From assembly GCF_002858765.1 (NCBI RefSeq), contig NZ_PJRP01000007.1, forward strand, positions 107,861 to 171,860: DNA of 64,000 bases, in the 5' to 3' direction. This document shows, in pieces, positions 34,342 to 43,818 of this stretch (position 1 is the stretch's first letter; each line of letters opens with the position of its first letter). The notes beneath the pieces were generated by a model, which had not been told where the DNA came from, made no database searches, and saw only the letters and a list, made by a program, of their open reading frames with translations. This DNA comes from Cupriavidus pauculus. GTDB taxonomy: Bacteria > Pseudomonadota > Gammaproteobacteria > Burkholderiales > Burkholderiaceae. A program made the position numbers and the translations under genes.

Positions 34342-34876
34342 ATCCAAGGGACTAGCATTGGGCGTGCGCCGCAAGCCAGCCCGTTTCTGGGTCGCGCCGT
34401 TTCCCGAACATCGCTAGTGCATGGGTTGCCCGATGGCCACAGGGGATTTTTCAGGTCGCCCCCATTGGTGACAAAGACGGCCCGACGCCGTGGGCGTCGG
34501 GCCGTCAAGCTCGATTGTGGTAGGCCGCGGGCCGAGTTTGGGGGCCTCACCGGCGAAGCCGCTGAATTTGGGGGCGGACCCACCGTTGCGTAAATCTCAA
34601 GCCCCTTTCGCTGCACTCTTGGTCCCCTATCCTGCACCCCTTTCTCGCCTGTTTCCAGATTACCCGGCACAAGTTCGCCGCTGCCAAAGTCGCGGACGGC
34701 GGACCGCCCCATAGATAATTTGTTGCATCGCAGCATGATTGGACCTATGCTGGACCTCCGCTTCACAGAGGTGCTTATTACATCGGCGCCCCCTTCCGTA
34801 GAGCGGCATCCGGGCACATTTGCGAGTTCCTGCCCTGATGCAACTCCATGCACGCTCACGCCTAGGATTTCCCGAT
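34342..34876. other. Intergenic region with a perfect 13-bp hairpin
   Basis: About 535 bp. It contains the hairpin at 34477-34505 and a loose direct repeat (GAGTTTGGGGGC / GAATTTGGGGGC, about 34532-34575). No gene was seen. Confidence 0.5.
34477..34505. terminator. Perfect 13-bp GC-rich hairpin, possible minus-strand terminator
   Basis: ACGGCCCGACGCC (34477-34489) and its exact complement (34493-34505) with a 3-base loop. Read on the minus strand it is followed only by TCTTTG, a weak T-tract. The stem starts with the same ACGGCCCGAC as the minus-strand terminator at 23092-23128. Confidence 0.5.
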
Positions 34877-35371
34877 ATGCGCTCCACCTCTCAAATCGCC
34901 CGACATGTTGACGACGCTTCGACGGATTCGGCGAGCCTCCTTTGCGACATGCTCGACCTGTTCCGGGCAACAATATGTGTTGTCAGCCACCGCACCCACC
35001 GTATGGCGATGGCAGGCCCAGCGCCCACGGCACGCGATCAGCACGAGTTCAGCCTTATGGGCATTGAAAAAGGGGAAGCGGCAACCGAATCCCTCCTCGC
35101 GATGACGTCAGGATGGCTTGCCCTGACCGCCACCCTGGCAAGCGACACGAGCGAGCACCTCTTGGCCACATCTGCTGCGGCTGCGATGCTGGCATCCAGC
35201 CGCTCCCCCTCGCAAGCGCTTGAACATCAAGCCGCGCTTTGGACGTTGGCGGCTCAGAATCCTGTCAATGCGCTACAACTCACCAGACTTTCAACCCGGC
35301 TGATGCAGGAGATCCTCGCACCGATTCACGGTCGCGCGATGGCTAATGCAAAGCGGCTGGCCATCCAATGA
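34877..35371 (+). CDS. Phasin-like protein
   Basis: 164 residues from the ATG at 34877. It is almost all amphipathic helix: DLFRATICVVSHRTHRMAM, then FSLMGIEKGEAATESLLAMT, and an Ala-rich AATSAAAAMLASSRS-type segment. This length, helix content and the M-G-x-E-K block resemble short polyhydroxyalkanoate granule-associated proteins of Burkholderiales. No catalytic motif. The family call is by resemblance only; a general helical scaffold protein is the alternative. Confidence 0.45.
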   Translation: MRSTSQIARHVDDASTDSASLLCDMLDLFRATICVVSHRTHRMAMAGPAPTARDQHEFSLMGIEKGEAATESLLAMTSGWLALTATLASDTSEHLLATSAAAAMLASSRSPSQALEHQAALWTLAAQNPVNALQLTRLSTRLMQEILAPIHGRAMANAKRLAIQ

Positions 35372-35555
35372 GTGCGAGCAAGGCCGCAGCGCAGCGATGA
35401 TGATCCACCGCGAAGACTCAAATCCCTGGGGTCGGCACGCCGATTCGTTGATCTGACCATCGTTCGGACATATCCTGCCTGCGCGGCACCCTAGCAATAT
35501 TCGGGCGCTTGGGCCACAGACCCTCCGCTATGCCCGGTGTACACGGGGCAGCCCG

Positions 35556-37256
35556 TCAGGCCACCAGCGCCACGATGACCGTCCCCCAAAGCGCTAACAG
35601 TACATTCCCTACGGCATAGGCCACACCATAGCCCAATGTCGGTACCGCGCTCTTCGCCGCCTCCTGCACCGCGGCCAATGCTGGCGTCGCGGTCGAAGCC
35701 CCGGCGCACACCCCAAGCATGACGCCCGGGTGCATCTTCAATAGTTTGTGCCCAACGAGTACGCCTACCAGCATTGGAATGCTCACAGTCAGCACACCTG
35801 CCAGCAGAAGCGAAAGCCCACTCGACTGCAGACCTTTCACGAAGTCCGGCCCGGCGTTTAGTCCCACGATGGCGACGAAACCGGTCAACCCGATGGATTC
35901 GAAGACCCACAGGGTGGGCCCCGGAATACGACCGAACAGGCGCGGTTGCACGGATCGCAGCCATCCACACACCAGCCCGCCCAGAAGTACTCCGACGCTC
36001 AGTGACAGGCCAATTTCGACGCCGCCAACGACCAGCGCCGGGACGCCGACGAGCGCACCGACCACAATGCCCAGCGAAACCAGGACCATGTCTGTCGCAT
36101 TGGTGGCGCGGTCGGGCACACCGAGCGCTTCGACGACGGCGTCCACGTTGGATACACTGCCCACGAGCGTCACGACATCGCCACGATTGAGCACGGTCTC
36201 GGGGGAGACCAGCACCGGCGTGCCCGCCCGGGTAACGCGCAGCACGAATACGCCCCGCGCCCCCTGCTCGTGCGCCAAGTCACCAAGCCGACGGCCATCA
36301 ATGGCCTTGGATGTGATCACCACATCCAGGGTTTCCGCCTCCACGTCCAGCAACTCGCGATCATCTATCTCGCGCACACCGGAACCTGGGCCTTCCATGC
36401 GCTCCACCAACAGGGTGCGCCGCGCAGTTACCCCCACGGCATCCCCCGCGCGCAGCACGGTGTCGGGCGTGGCGTTCGTCACGACGCCGTCGCGGCGCAC
36501 ACGCCCAAAGAAAAGTCGCTCCTCGCCCATGGCCGCTTCCAATTCGGCTATCGATGCACCCACCAGCGGCGAACCCTCCTTGATGGCGTATGCCCGAAAC
36601 TCGAACTCCCGCCGCCCGGGAATGCCCTGTGGGGTGTTGCCTTGCATCTTGTCTTCAAGCTCACGGCATACCGCAGGCAAGTCCACGCCAAGGAGCTTCG
36701 GGGCGAGTTGACTAAGAATCCACGCAGCACCGATCACGCCCACCAGATAGGTGACAGCAAAGGCAACAGGGATCTGGTTGGTCAGGAGTTGTCGATCGGC
36801 GTCGGATAGCGCCAGCCTCGAGATGGCATCGCTCGCAGTGCCGATGGTGGCCGACTCGGTCAGCGACCCGGCTACCACACCGGCCGCGGTGCCGGCCTGG
36901 TAGCCGAAAAGCTTGCTCACAAAGAACGCCACCACGAGACCGGTCGTGGCCACGATGGCGGCCAGGAGCGCCTGTTGCAGGCCGTCGCTACGCAAGCCGC
37001 GAAAGAACTGCGGACCAGTGCGGAATCCGATGGAAAACAGGAAGAGCAAGAAGAAGCACTGCTTCACTTCTCCAGAGATCTTGAGCCCGAACTGGCCGAC
37101 CAAGACCCCCGCGAGCAGCGTGCCGGTGACCGCGCCGAGCGTAAAGGTACCGATCTTGAGCTTTCCCAGCGCGTACCCCAGACCCAACACCAGGAAGAAG
37201 GTGACCTCTGGATGCTTATGAAGGACCTGCAGGAACCAGTCGAACGCTGTGCTCAT
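35556..37256 (-). CDS. AspT/YidE-family aspartate:alanine-exchanger type transporter
   Basis: 566 residues. The N- and C-terminal halves each carry five or six helices with the AspT-type repeat (LVLGLGYALGKLKIGTFTLG, then GFRTGPQFFRGLRSDGL; and GLNAGPDFVKGLQSSGLS). Between them lie two TrkA-C/RCK-C domains (about 205-285 and 290-375, for example GASIAELEAAMGEERLFFGR and GTPVLVSPETVLNRGDVVTL). This is the full layout of the aspartate:alanine exchanger family. Substrate cannot be assigned. It is divergent from the 106-residue small gene. Confidence 0.9.
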   Translation of the reverse strand: MSTAFDWFLQVLHKHPEVTFFLVLGLGYALGKLKIGTFTLGAVTGTLLAGVLVGQFGLKISGEVKQCFFLLFLFSIGFRTGPQFFRGLRSDGLQQALLAAIVATTGLVVAFFVSKLFGYQAGTAAGVVAGSLTESATIGTASDAISRLALSDADRQLLTNQIPVAFAVTYLVGVIGAAWILSQLAPKLLGVDLPAVCRELEDKMQGNTPQGIPGRREFEFRAYAIKEGSPLVGASIAELEAAMGEERLFFGRVRRDGVVTNATPDTVLRAGDAVGVTARRTLLVERMEGPGSGVREIDDRELLDVEAETLDVVITSKAIDGRRLGDLAHEQGARGVFVLRVTRAGTPVLVSPETVLNRGDVVTLVGSVSNVDAVVEALGVPDRATNATDMVLVSLGIVVGALVGVPALVVGGVEIGLSLSVGVLLGGLVCGWLRSVQPRLFGRIPGPTLWVFESIGLTGFVAIVGLNAGPDFVKGLQSSGLSLLLAGVLTVSIPMLVGVLVGHKLLKMHPGVMLGVCAGASTATPALAAVQEAAKSAVPTLGYGVAYAVGNVLLALWGTVIVALVA

Positions 37257-37589
37257 CGGGAACTCCGTCGCATGGCTCAGGGCCGGTGCGCAAAGTAGAG
37301 CACAAACATTGCGCGATGTGCAATTTCAGGAAAGCGGGTTGGAGTCCGGAGAGGTCCCATCCGGATGGGCGACAGGGAACGCAACGTTCTTCTATGCCCA
37401 CCGCACGTCAGTGTTCGTCTGAAAATGCTTAAACGCCCCATAAGTGGACAATAAGCTACTTGACCGTGGCGAGAAATTTCCTATTTTCAAAATCGGAGCA
37501 CCGCAGCAGGACTCAGCCTTCCAGGCACCGTCTCGCGGTCCGCTCGTGAGTTCACTGCCCCGGGGCCATCTTCGCGTATCGCTACTACC
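37257..37589. other. Intergenic region between divergent genes
   Basis: About 330 bp that must hold the promoters of the exchanger and of the small-protein/hybrid-kinase operon. No strong motif, repeat or gene was found by eye. Confidence 0.4.
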
Positions 37590-37910
37590 ATGAACGTTTT
37601 CCTGTTCCGCAAGGGAAACCGCGCGCTAATCGTACCCGCCAACAAAGATCTCATCGATTGCCCGCCAGCGGTGCGCCATTGGCTCGGTCCGCCCGAGTCC
37701 AATGTCCAAGGCGAGCTTACCGAGCATATGGCTATGCTCGGCTTGCAAGCGACACAGCTACTGACCCAATTGACGCAATACGGATTCTGCGCCCTCGACC
37801 TCGATGGCATAGTAGAGTTCTTTCCGGCCGCGCCGTCCGGCGCGGCAGCCCCCGCACGCGCCCTCGATGACATGCTGCGAAACCATTCCGTTCCTGAGCC
37901 AGGGACATAA
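37590..37910 (+). CDS. Small protein of unknown function, paralogue of the one at 23.4 kb
   Basis: 106 residues. The first 75-80 residues align with the protein at 23406-23744 (shared GNRALI-x-P-x-N, DCP-x-x-VR-x-WLG-x-P, G-[YF]-CALD). It has no signal or membrane segment. It precedes the very large hybrid kinase by 35 bp on the same strand and is probably in the same operon, which suggests a role in that signalling pathway or under the same control. No family recognised. Confidence 0.7.
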   Translation: MNVFLFRKGNRALIVPANKDLIDCPPAVRHWLGPPESNVQGELTEHMAMLGLQATQLLTQLTQYGFCALDLDGIVEFFPAAPSGAAAPARALDDMLRNHSVPEPGT

Positions 37911-37945
37911 GGCAGCACGCATCGGCAGCACGAATCCGAAGGAGC

Positions 37946-40900
37946 ATGTACTTGACGTCTTCAACCCAAGCTGCCTTCGCGGCCGAACATCCCGGCGAAA
38001 ACCAGTCGATTGCGGTGCCATCCTGCCTAAAGGGAGCTGGCGAGGCATGCGCGCTGGCTCGCGCGCTCGACTGGGGCAGAACGTCAATTGGACCGGTCGA
38101 TGGCTGGTCGCAAGCGCTGCGATCAGCGGCGTCGCTGGTCTTGCACAATCATTCGCCGATGCTGCTTTGGTGGGGCGCCGATTTCGTTCAGATCTATAAC
38201 GATGCCTACCGGCCTGTGCTGGGCGACAAGCACCCCCGGGCCATGGGCCAGCCTTTTCGCGATTGCTGGAGCGAAGTGTTTCACATCCTGGGACCAATGG
38301 CCGAACGGCCCTTCCGGGGTGGCCCAGCCTCTGTCAGCGACGATATTGCCGTGCTCATCGACCGCTCGGTGCCGCATGAGGAGACGCATTTTCGTCTTGC
38401 CTATAGCCCAGTTCCCGACGAAACCGTCGAATCGGGCATTGGAGGCGTACTGGCCACGGTGGAAGAAATATCCGAGCAGGTGTTCGCGAATCGGCAAATC
38501 CGCACACTGCGCGAGCTTGGGGCGCACAGTCCTGCGGATCTCCAGACCGCGGAGCAAGCTGGCGTCAGCGCGATCGCCGTGCTCAAGAAGAATCCCTGGG
38601 ACGTCCCCTTCGCCCTACTCTATTTGTTCGATGGCCATGACAATGCTGCGCGCTTGGTGGCCAGTACAGGTCTGGGTGAATCCGCGCTTGCGGAACTGCC
38701 ACCCGCAACCGCTACACCTGGAAATGCCCAAGGACAGGATCCATGGCAGTTGAAGCGTCTTGTTGCCGACCGGGACGTCCTTGTGATCCCTCAGTGGATG
38801 CCAGACGACGCGCTGCTCGCGCGTAGCCCATGGAATGAGCCCGTTCGCTCCGCTATCGTGCTGCCACTGGCCACCTCGGATCAATCCCGGATGTTGGGCG
38901 CACTGGTGTGCGGCCTGAGCCCTCACCGTGTTCTTAACGCTGACTATCGGACCTTCTTTGACCTGACGGCATCTCAGGTTGTCGCCGCCATTCGCGGCGC
39001 CCGCGCACTCGAGGAGGAGCGCAATCGGGCGGAGGCCCTGGCCACGATCGACCGCGCCAAGACTGTTTTCTTCTCCAACGTCAGCCACGAGTTTCGCACG
39101 CCCTTGACCCTTCTGCTCGGGCCGTTAGCAGACGTTTCCACTGATGCCACCCTGCCGGAGGCTGTGCGTGCGCAGCTTGCCCTGGCGCATCGCAATGCAC
39201 TCAGACTACTGCGCCTCGTCAATACGCTCCTCGACTTCTCCCGCATCGAGGCTGGCCGTGCTCAGGCGACGTTTGAACCTACCGATCTGACGGCGTTGAC
39301 GCAGGACCTCGCCAGTACGTTCCGCTCCCTCATCGAACGGGGCGGATTGGCCTACCGGGTCGATTGCGCGCCAATCGCCAAGCCCGCCCAGGTCGATCGG
39401 CAAATGTGGGAAAAGATTGTTCTCAACCTGCTTTCCAACGCGTTCAAGTATACGCTTCACGGCGAGATAAGCGTGCGCCTGTATGCATCGGAGGACGCGT
39501 ACGTCATCCTGGAAATCCGGGACACGGGGTCTGGCATCCCCGAGAACGAGCTTCCCCATATCTTCGAGCGATTTCATCGCGTCGAGGGCACGCGCGGTCG
39601 CAGTCAGGAAGGCACGGGCATTGGCCTGTCACTGGTACAGGAACTGGTGCGGCTTCACGGCGGCGAGATAAGCGCGACCAGTACGCTCGGTGTTGGCACG
39701 ACGATCACGGTCCGCATACCCATCCGCGCGGCGCTTGTCGGTGACGGACGTGCGGATTCGGACAGCCAGACCAGATTTGCGACAATCAACGCAGGGGTTT
39801 TTGTGGAAGAGGCGCTGCGCTGGATACCCGGGGGCCAGTCCAACACCGCGACGAGTCCTGCCGGTATCCTGCCGGACGCCGTGCCGGTAGTCGACGCCCC
39901 AAGGTACCAGCAAACCGACAAGCCACGCGTGTTGGTCGCGGACGATAACGCCGACATGCGAGCCTACCTCCAGAAGCTACTCGCCAGCAGTTTTTCCGTC
40001 GAGGTCGCCGAGAATGGCGTGACCGCACTCGAAGCCGCCACGCGGGAGCTGCCCGATCTTGTCGTCGCTGACATCATGATGCCCCGCCTCGATGGCATCG
40101 GGCTTGTCCGGGCCATGCGCGCCGACGAGCAACTGCTCGATGTGCCTGTGATTCTGCTGTCCGCACGCGCGGGCGAGGAGGCGCGCGTCGAAGGGCTGCA
40201 GTCCGGCGCGGACGACTACATGGTGAAACCATTTTCCGCTCGCGAGCTGATCGCGCGCATGGACTCGCTGCTCGAACTCAGGGCGTTGCGCCGCAGAAGC
40301 GATGAACGCTTCCGTGCGCTCATCAACGCATCCTCGGATGCAGTCTACGCGATGAATGCCGACTGGAGCGAAATGCGCTTTCTGGAAGGCAAGGATTTTG
40401 TGACCAGCACGGACAACGTCAGTGCGACATGGCTCGACTATTACGTACCACCCGAAGATCGCGACGACGTGCTGGCCCATATTAACGCCGCCATCCGCGA
40501 CAAGAGCCCTTTCGAACTGGAGCACCACGTTCGACGCGTCGATGGCTCGACGGGTTGGACGCTTTCCCGTGCAATTCCCGTGCTCGACAAGCACGGCGAG
40601 ATCGTCGAATGGTTCGGGATGGCGGTCGACATGACCGAGAGAAAGCGGGTGGAGGTCGTCCTGAAAGATACCGCTTCGTGGTTGACAGCGCAGAAGGAGG
40701 CGTTTCGAACAGCCGTGGACGATGCCCCGCTCACGGTTTCGCTTGGCATCCTATCGCGCGTCGTCACCGCTCAGGTAGATGGCGGGGCCGGGTGTGCATT
40801 CTATCTCGCCAATGCGGAGCAGACCGAGCTGCGGCAGGTCGTCGGCACATCCCAGGATGTCCCCAGCGATGCCGCGCGGTATCGCATTTCGGCCGACGCG

Positions 40901-42274
40901 CCTGCATGTGGACTCGCGGCGTATCAAGGCCGGCCGGTATTCGCAACCGAGCCAGCGGCTGCCCCCCACGAAGTGCGATCTTCCTGGTCCTTCCCCATTG
41001 AAACGTCGAGCGGAAAGGTGGTCGGCGCTTTCACCATCTATCCCACGGCATCGCGTGAGCCAGATCACCGTGAACGTGAGTTAGCCGCCCGGCTCGCACA
41101 TTCGGCGGCCCTCATTATCGCGCGGTACCAACAAAGCGAGGAGCGCGCTCAAGTGACGGAGGCCTTGCGGATTGCCAACCGTCAGAAAGACGAGTTCCTG
41201 GCGATGCTGGCTCACGAGCTTCGAAATCCGCTCGCGCCGATCACTAATGCCAGCGAACTACTTGCCCGCACGCTGGCGGGTAGTACCGAGACGCGTCTGA
41301 TCGACATGATCAAGCGACAGACGGCCCAACTGACCCGCCTCGTTGATGACCTGCTCGACGTTTCCCGTATCACTCAGGGCCACATCACCTTGCAGCGAGA
41401 GCCGCTTGATGTTGCAGTCGTCGTCGCGCAGAGCGTTGAAACCGTCGAGCCACGCCTGCGCCAGTTGCGGCACACGCTCACCGTCGAATCCACCAGTGGC
41501 GGCGAACGCCTGTATGTCGATGGAGATATGGCGCGCCTGGTGCAATGCGTGTCCAACATTCTCGCCAACGCCGTCAAGTACACAGACCCGGGCGGAACGA
41601 TACACATCTGGACGCGGCCGGAGGGGGCGAACGTGGTCATCGGCGTCACCGACAACGGCTCCGGCATCGCGCCCGATTTGCTGGCGCATGTCTTCGACTT
41701 GTTTGTCCAGAGCGAACGCACGCTCGACCGTGCCCAGGGTGGCCTGGGAATCGGGCTCGCAGTGGTCAAGCGGCTCGTGGAAATGCACGGTGGCATGATT
41801 GCTGCCCACAGTGCGGGCGTGGGCCACGGTTCCGCATTCGAGATCAGACTGCCGCGCGTCTCGCCACCTCCCAGTCCGAAGCGAGATGCCGACGCCGACG
41901 TCGTTCACACGCGACGCGTGATGGTGGTCGACGATAACAGGGATGCGGCAGACTCACTGTCGACTCTATTGGCGCTGCAGGGCCATACGCTGGAGGTCGC
42001 CTACGACGCTGAGGAAGCCATTCGATGTGCCGCGACATTTCTTCCGGAAGTGGTGCTGCTAGATATCGGGTTGCCGGGCATGGATGGCTACGAACTTGCT
42101 CAGACGCTACGGAAAATGCCCCGACTGCAAGGTGTTTATCTTGTCGCGATCACCGGTTACGGTCAGCCGGAAGACTATCGACGTACACGAGACGCTGGTT
42201 TTGACGAGCATCTGGTCAAACCGGTCAACCCTGAGGCGCTCCAGCGTGCGCTTTCCGCGTCGCGCGCTGCCTAA
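37946..42274 (+). CDS. Very large hybrid histidine kinase with two kinase cores and two receivers
   Basis: 1442 residues, no membrane span. PAS-like start about 40-180 (LDWGRTSIGPVDGWSQALRS), GAF about 195-350, HisKA with H381 (FFSNVSHEFRTPLTLL) and HATPase to about 600, receiver about 658-775 (VADIMMPRLDG, D near 707), PAS about 785-895, GAF about 915-1070, second HisKA with His near 1090 (FLAMLAHELRNPLAPI) and HATPase to about 1305, and a final receiver about 1322-1438. So two complete kinase-receiver modules are fused in one cytoplasmic protein. A TTG at 37952 has AAGGAG at a better distance (8 nt) than the ATG at 37946 and may be the real start. No DNA-binding output; partners unknown. 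Confidence 0.92.
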   Translation: MYLTSSTQAAFAAEHPGENQSIAVPSCLKGAGEACALARALDWGRTSIGPVDGWSQALRSAASLVLHNHSPMLLWWGADFVQIYNDAYRPVLGDKHPRAMGQPFRDCWSEVFHILGPMAERPFRGGPASVSDDIAVLIDRSVPHEETHFRLAYSPVPDETVESGIGGVLATVEEISEQVFANRQIRTLRELGAHSPADLQTAEQAGVSAIAVLKKNPWDVPFALLYLFDGHDNAARLVASTGLGESALAELPPATATPGNAQGQDPWQLKRLVADRDVLVIPQWMPDDALLARSPWNEPVRSAIVLPLATSDQSRMLGALVCGLSPHRVLNADYRTFFDLTASQVVAAIRGARALEEERNRAEALATIDRAKTVFFSNVSHEFRTPLTLLLGPLADVSTDATLPEAVRAQLALAHRNALRLLRLVNTLLDFSRIEAGRAQATFEPTDLTALTQDLASTFRSLIERGGLAYRVDCAPIAKPAQVDRQMWEKIVLNLLSNAFKYTLHGEISVRLYASEDAYVILEIRDTGSGIPENELPHIFERFHRVEGTRGRSQEGTGIGLSLVQELVRLHGGEISATSTLGVGTTITVRIPIRAALVGDGRADSDSQTRFATINAGVFVEEALRWIPGGQSNTATSPAGILPDAVPVVDAPRYQQTDKPRVLVADDNADMRAYLQKLLASSFSVEVAENGVTALEAATRELPDLVVADIMMPRLDGIGLVRAMRADEQLLDVPVILLSARAGEEARVEGLQSGADDYMVKPFSARELIARMDSLLELRALRRRSDERFRALINASSDAVYAMNADWSEMRFLEGKDFVTSTDNVSATWLDYYVPPEDRDDVLAHINAAIRDKSPFELEHHVRRVDGSTGWTLSRAIPVLDKHGEIVEWFGMAVDMTERKRVEVVLKDTASWLTAQKEAFRTAVDDAPLTVSLGILSRVVTAQVDGGAGCAFYLANAEQTELRQVVGTSQDVPSDAARYRISADAPACGLAAYQGRPVFATEPAAAPHEVRSSWSFPIETSSGKVVGAFTIYPTASREPDHRERELAARLAHSAALIIARYQQSEERAQVTEALRIANRQKDEFLAMLAHELRNPLAPITNASELLARTLAGSTETRLIDMIKRQTAQLTRLVDDLLDVSRITQGHITLQREPLDVAVVVAQSVETVEPRLRQLRHTLTVESTSGGERLYVDGDMARLVQCVSNILANAVKYTDPGGTIHIWTRPEGANVVIGVTDNGSGIAPDLLAHVFDLFVQSERTLDRAQGGLGIGLAVVKRLVEMHGGMIAAHSAGVGHGSAFEIRLPRVSPPPSPKRDADADVVHTRRVMVVDDNRDAADSLSTLLALQGHTLEVAYDAEEAIRCAATFLPEVVLLDIGLPGMDGYELAQTLRKMPRLQGVYLVAITGYGQPEDYRRTRDAGFDEHLVKPVNPEALQRALSASRAA

Positions 42275-42417
42275 GACGGTATCAGACATGTGAAGCGTGG
42301 GTGGCGAGTGATTGTCGGAGATTTTTATATCGGTCGAGAAATCTTTAACTTCTCGCCACGCCGGAAGATCTCCATGATGAAGTGCTGACCGCAATTTGCG
42401 GGCGCACCTGACGCCGT

Positions 42418-43194
42418 ATGCTCGCCACCATGGACCAGATCATCCGTCATCCCGCCGTTCTCTTCGTCCTACTTCTCGTTCTGCTGACCGTGGCAACCGC
42501 CATCGGCGCACTGGTGCTACGCCGATTCCGGCCAATTCGCAGCGAGGGCCGTGACGATTTCAACATCATCCAGGGAGCAACTCTGACGCTTCTAGCACTG
42601 CTGATCGGATTCACGTTATCCATGGCCGTTGGGCGATACGACCAGCGCAAGAACCTCGAAGAGGAAGAAGCCAACGCCATTGGCACCGAATACCTGCGCG
42701 CGGATCTTGTTGAGGGCGCGGACGCCGACAAGGTAAAGGGGTTGCTGGTCCGGTATCTCGACCAACGCCTGCTCTTCTACCGCACACGCGATCGCGAGAA
42801 ACTGAGCGAGATCGCGACGGCAACCGCCCGGCTCGAGGACGAGATGTGGGCCATCATGCGCGCCCATGCGCGTGATAAGCCCAACCCCATTACCGCCCTC
42901 GTGGTGGCCGGCATGAACGACGTCATCAACTCGCAGGGCTACGCCGAAGCCGCCTGGCTGAACAGGATTCCGGTGGCCGCCTGGTGCTTGATGCTCATTA
43001 TTGCTTTCTTCAGTACCCTGATGCAGGGCTATGGCGCGCGCACGGAAACGTCGAAGGCGTTCTTGCTGTGCATCCTGCCGGTCACCGTCTCCCTGTCGCT
43101 AGCGTTGATCGCGGATATCGATAGCCCGCGTGGCGGCGTGATCCGCGTGGTTCCGCAAAATCTGATGAGTTTGGAGGCTTCGTTACGGCGATAG
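42418..43194 (+). CDS. DUF4239 membrane protein
   Basis: 258 residues. Two N-terminal helices (VLFVLLLVLLTVATAIGALVL and ATLTLLALLIGFTLSMAVG), then the conserved GRYDQRKNLEEEEANAIGTEYLR block, a charged cytoplasmic domain, and two C-terminal helices (IPVAAWCLMLIIAFFSTLM and FLLCILPVTVSLSLALIADID) ending SPRGGVIRV. This is the DUF4239 (bestrophin-like) layout. The function is unknown, possibly ion transport. It lies 143 bp after the hybrid kinase. Confidence 0.85.
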   Translation: MLATMDQIIRHPAVLFVLLLVLLTVATAIGALVLRRFRPIRSEGRDDFNIIQGATLTLLALLIGFTLSMAVGRYDQRKNLEEEEANAIGTEYLRADLVEGADADKVKGLLVRYLDQRLLFYRTRDREKLSEIATATARLEDEMWAIMRAHARDKPNPITALVVAGMNDVINSQGYAEAAWLNRIPVAAWCLMLIIAFFSTLMQGYGARTETSKAFLLCILPVTVSLSLALIADIDSPRGGVIRVVPQNLMSLEASLRR

Positions 43195-43818
43195 CAAAAT
43201 AAAACCGAGTCGTCCGATTACTCGCAAGCCAAGCCCGACGCCACAACGAGACGATTTTTGGAACGCCCACGCAAGACATTAAAATTCAGTGCACCGGCCG
43301 AACGCTTCCGTAAGCCTTTTGCATTGTGTGCTCGTGCCGTAGCAACACGTCTATGCCTTGACCAAATGGCGGTTTTCGATTGACGTGAATGGACATCCCG
43401 TTTGGACAGAAAACGTGAGATCGTCCCAGAAAAGTGGGCTACGTCCGCAAGCGTGCTACAGTGACTGCATACACTCACAGAGCAAACACGCCCTATTGAA
43501 CGAAGTCTCGCTTTGACGCGACTGAGGCCTGACAGATTAAAAGTGAGCTTGAGGCGTCGCCGGCAGCAAATGTGAGGATATCCGCCCACACGGCGTGTGG
43601 CCATTCTGGCTGACAAATACGGGGGCTGGCTGGTTGCTCGAGCAAAACGCCTCATTCGGCAGGGCAATCCCCTCTTGCTCTGCTCGCCCCACACTAAACA
43701 CCGCGTGGGCTCCCCCATCCTTCCACAGAGTGCCTATGATTCGTCGCCATTCGTCGCCGCAAGTGAAGGTCGAGGAAAGTGTACAGACCAATTCGGCTGG
43801 CAACGACTCAGCATCCCC
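43195..43818. other. Intergenic region upstream of the rpoD paralogue
   Basis: About 620 bp. A reading frame continuous with rpoD extends back to 43597 but has unnatural composition and no ribosome site. Promoters for rpoD are expected but no clear -35/-10 pair was picked by eye. Confidence 0.4.
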
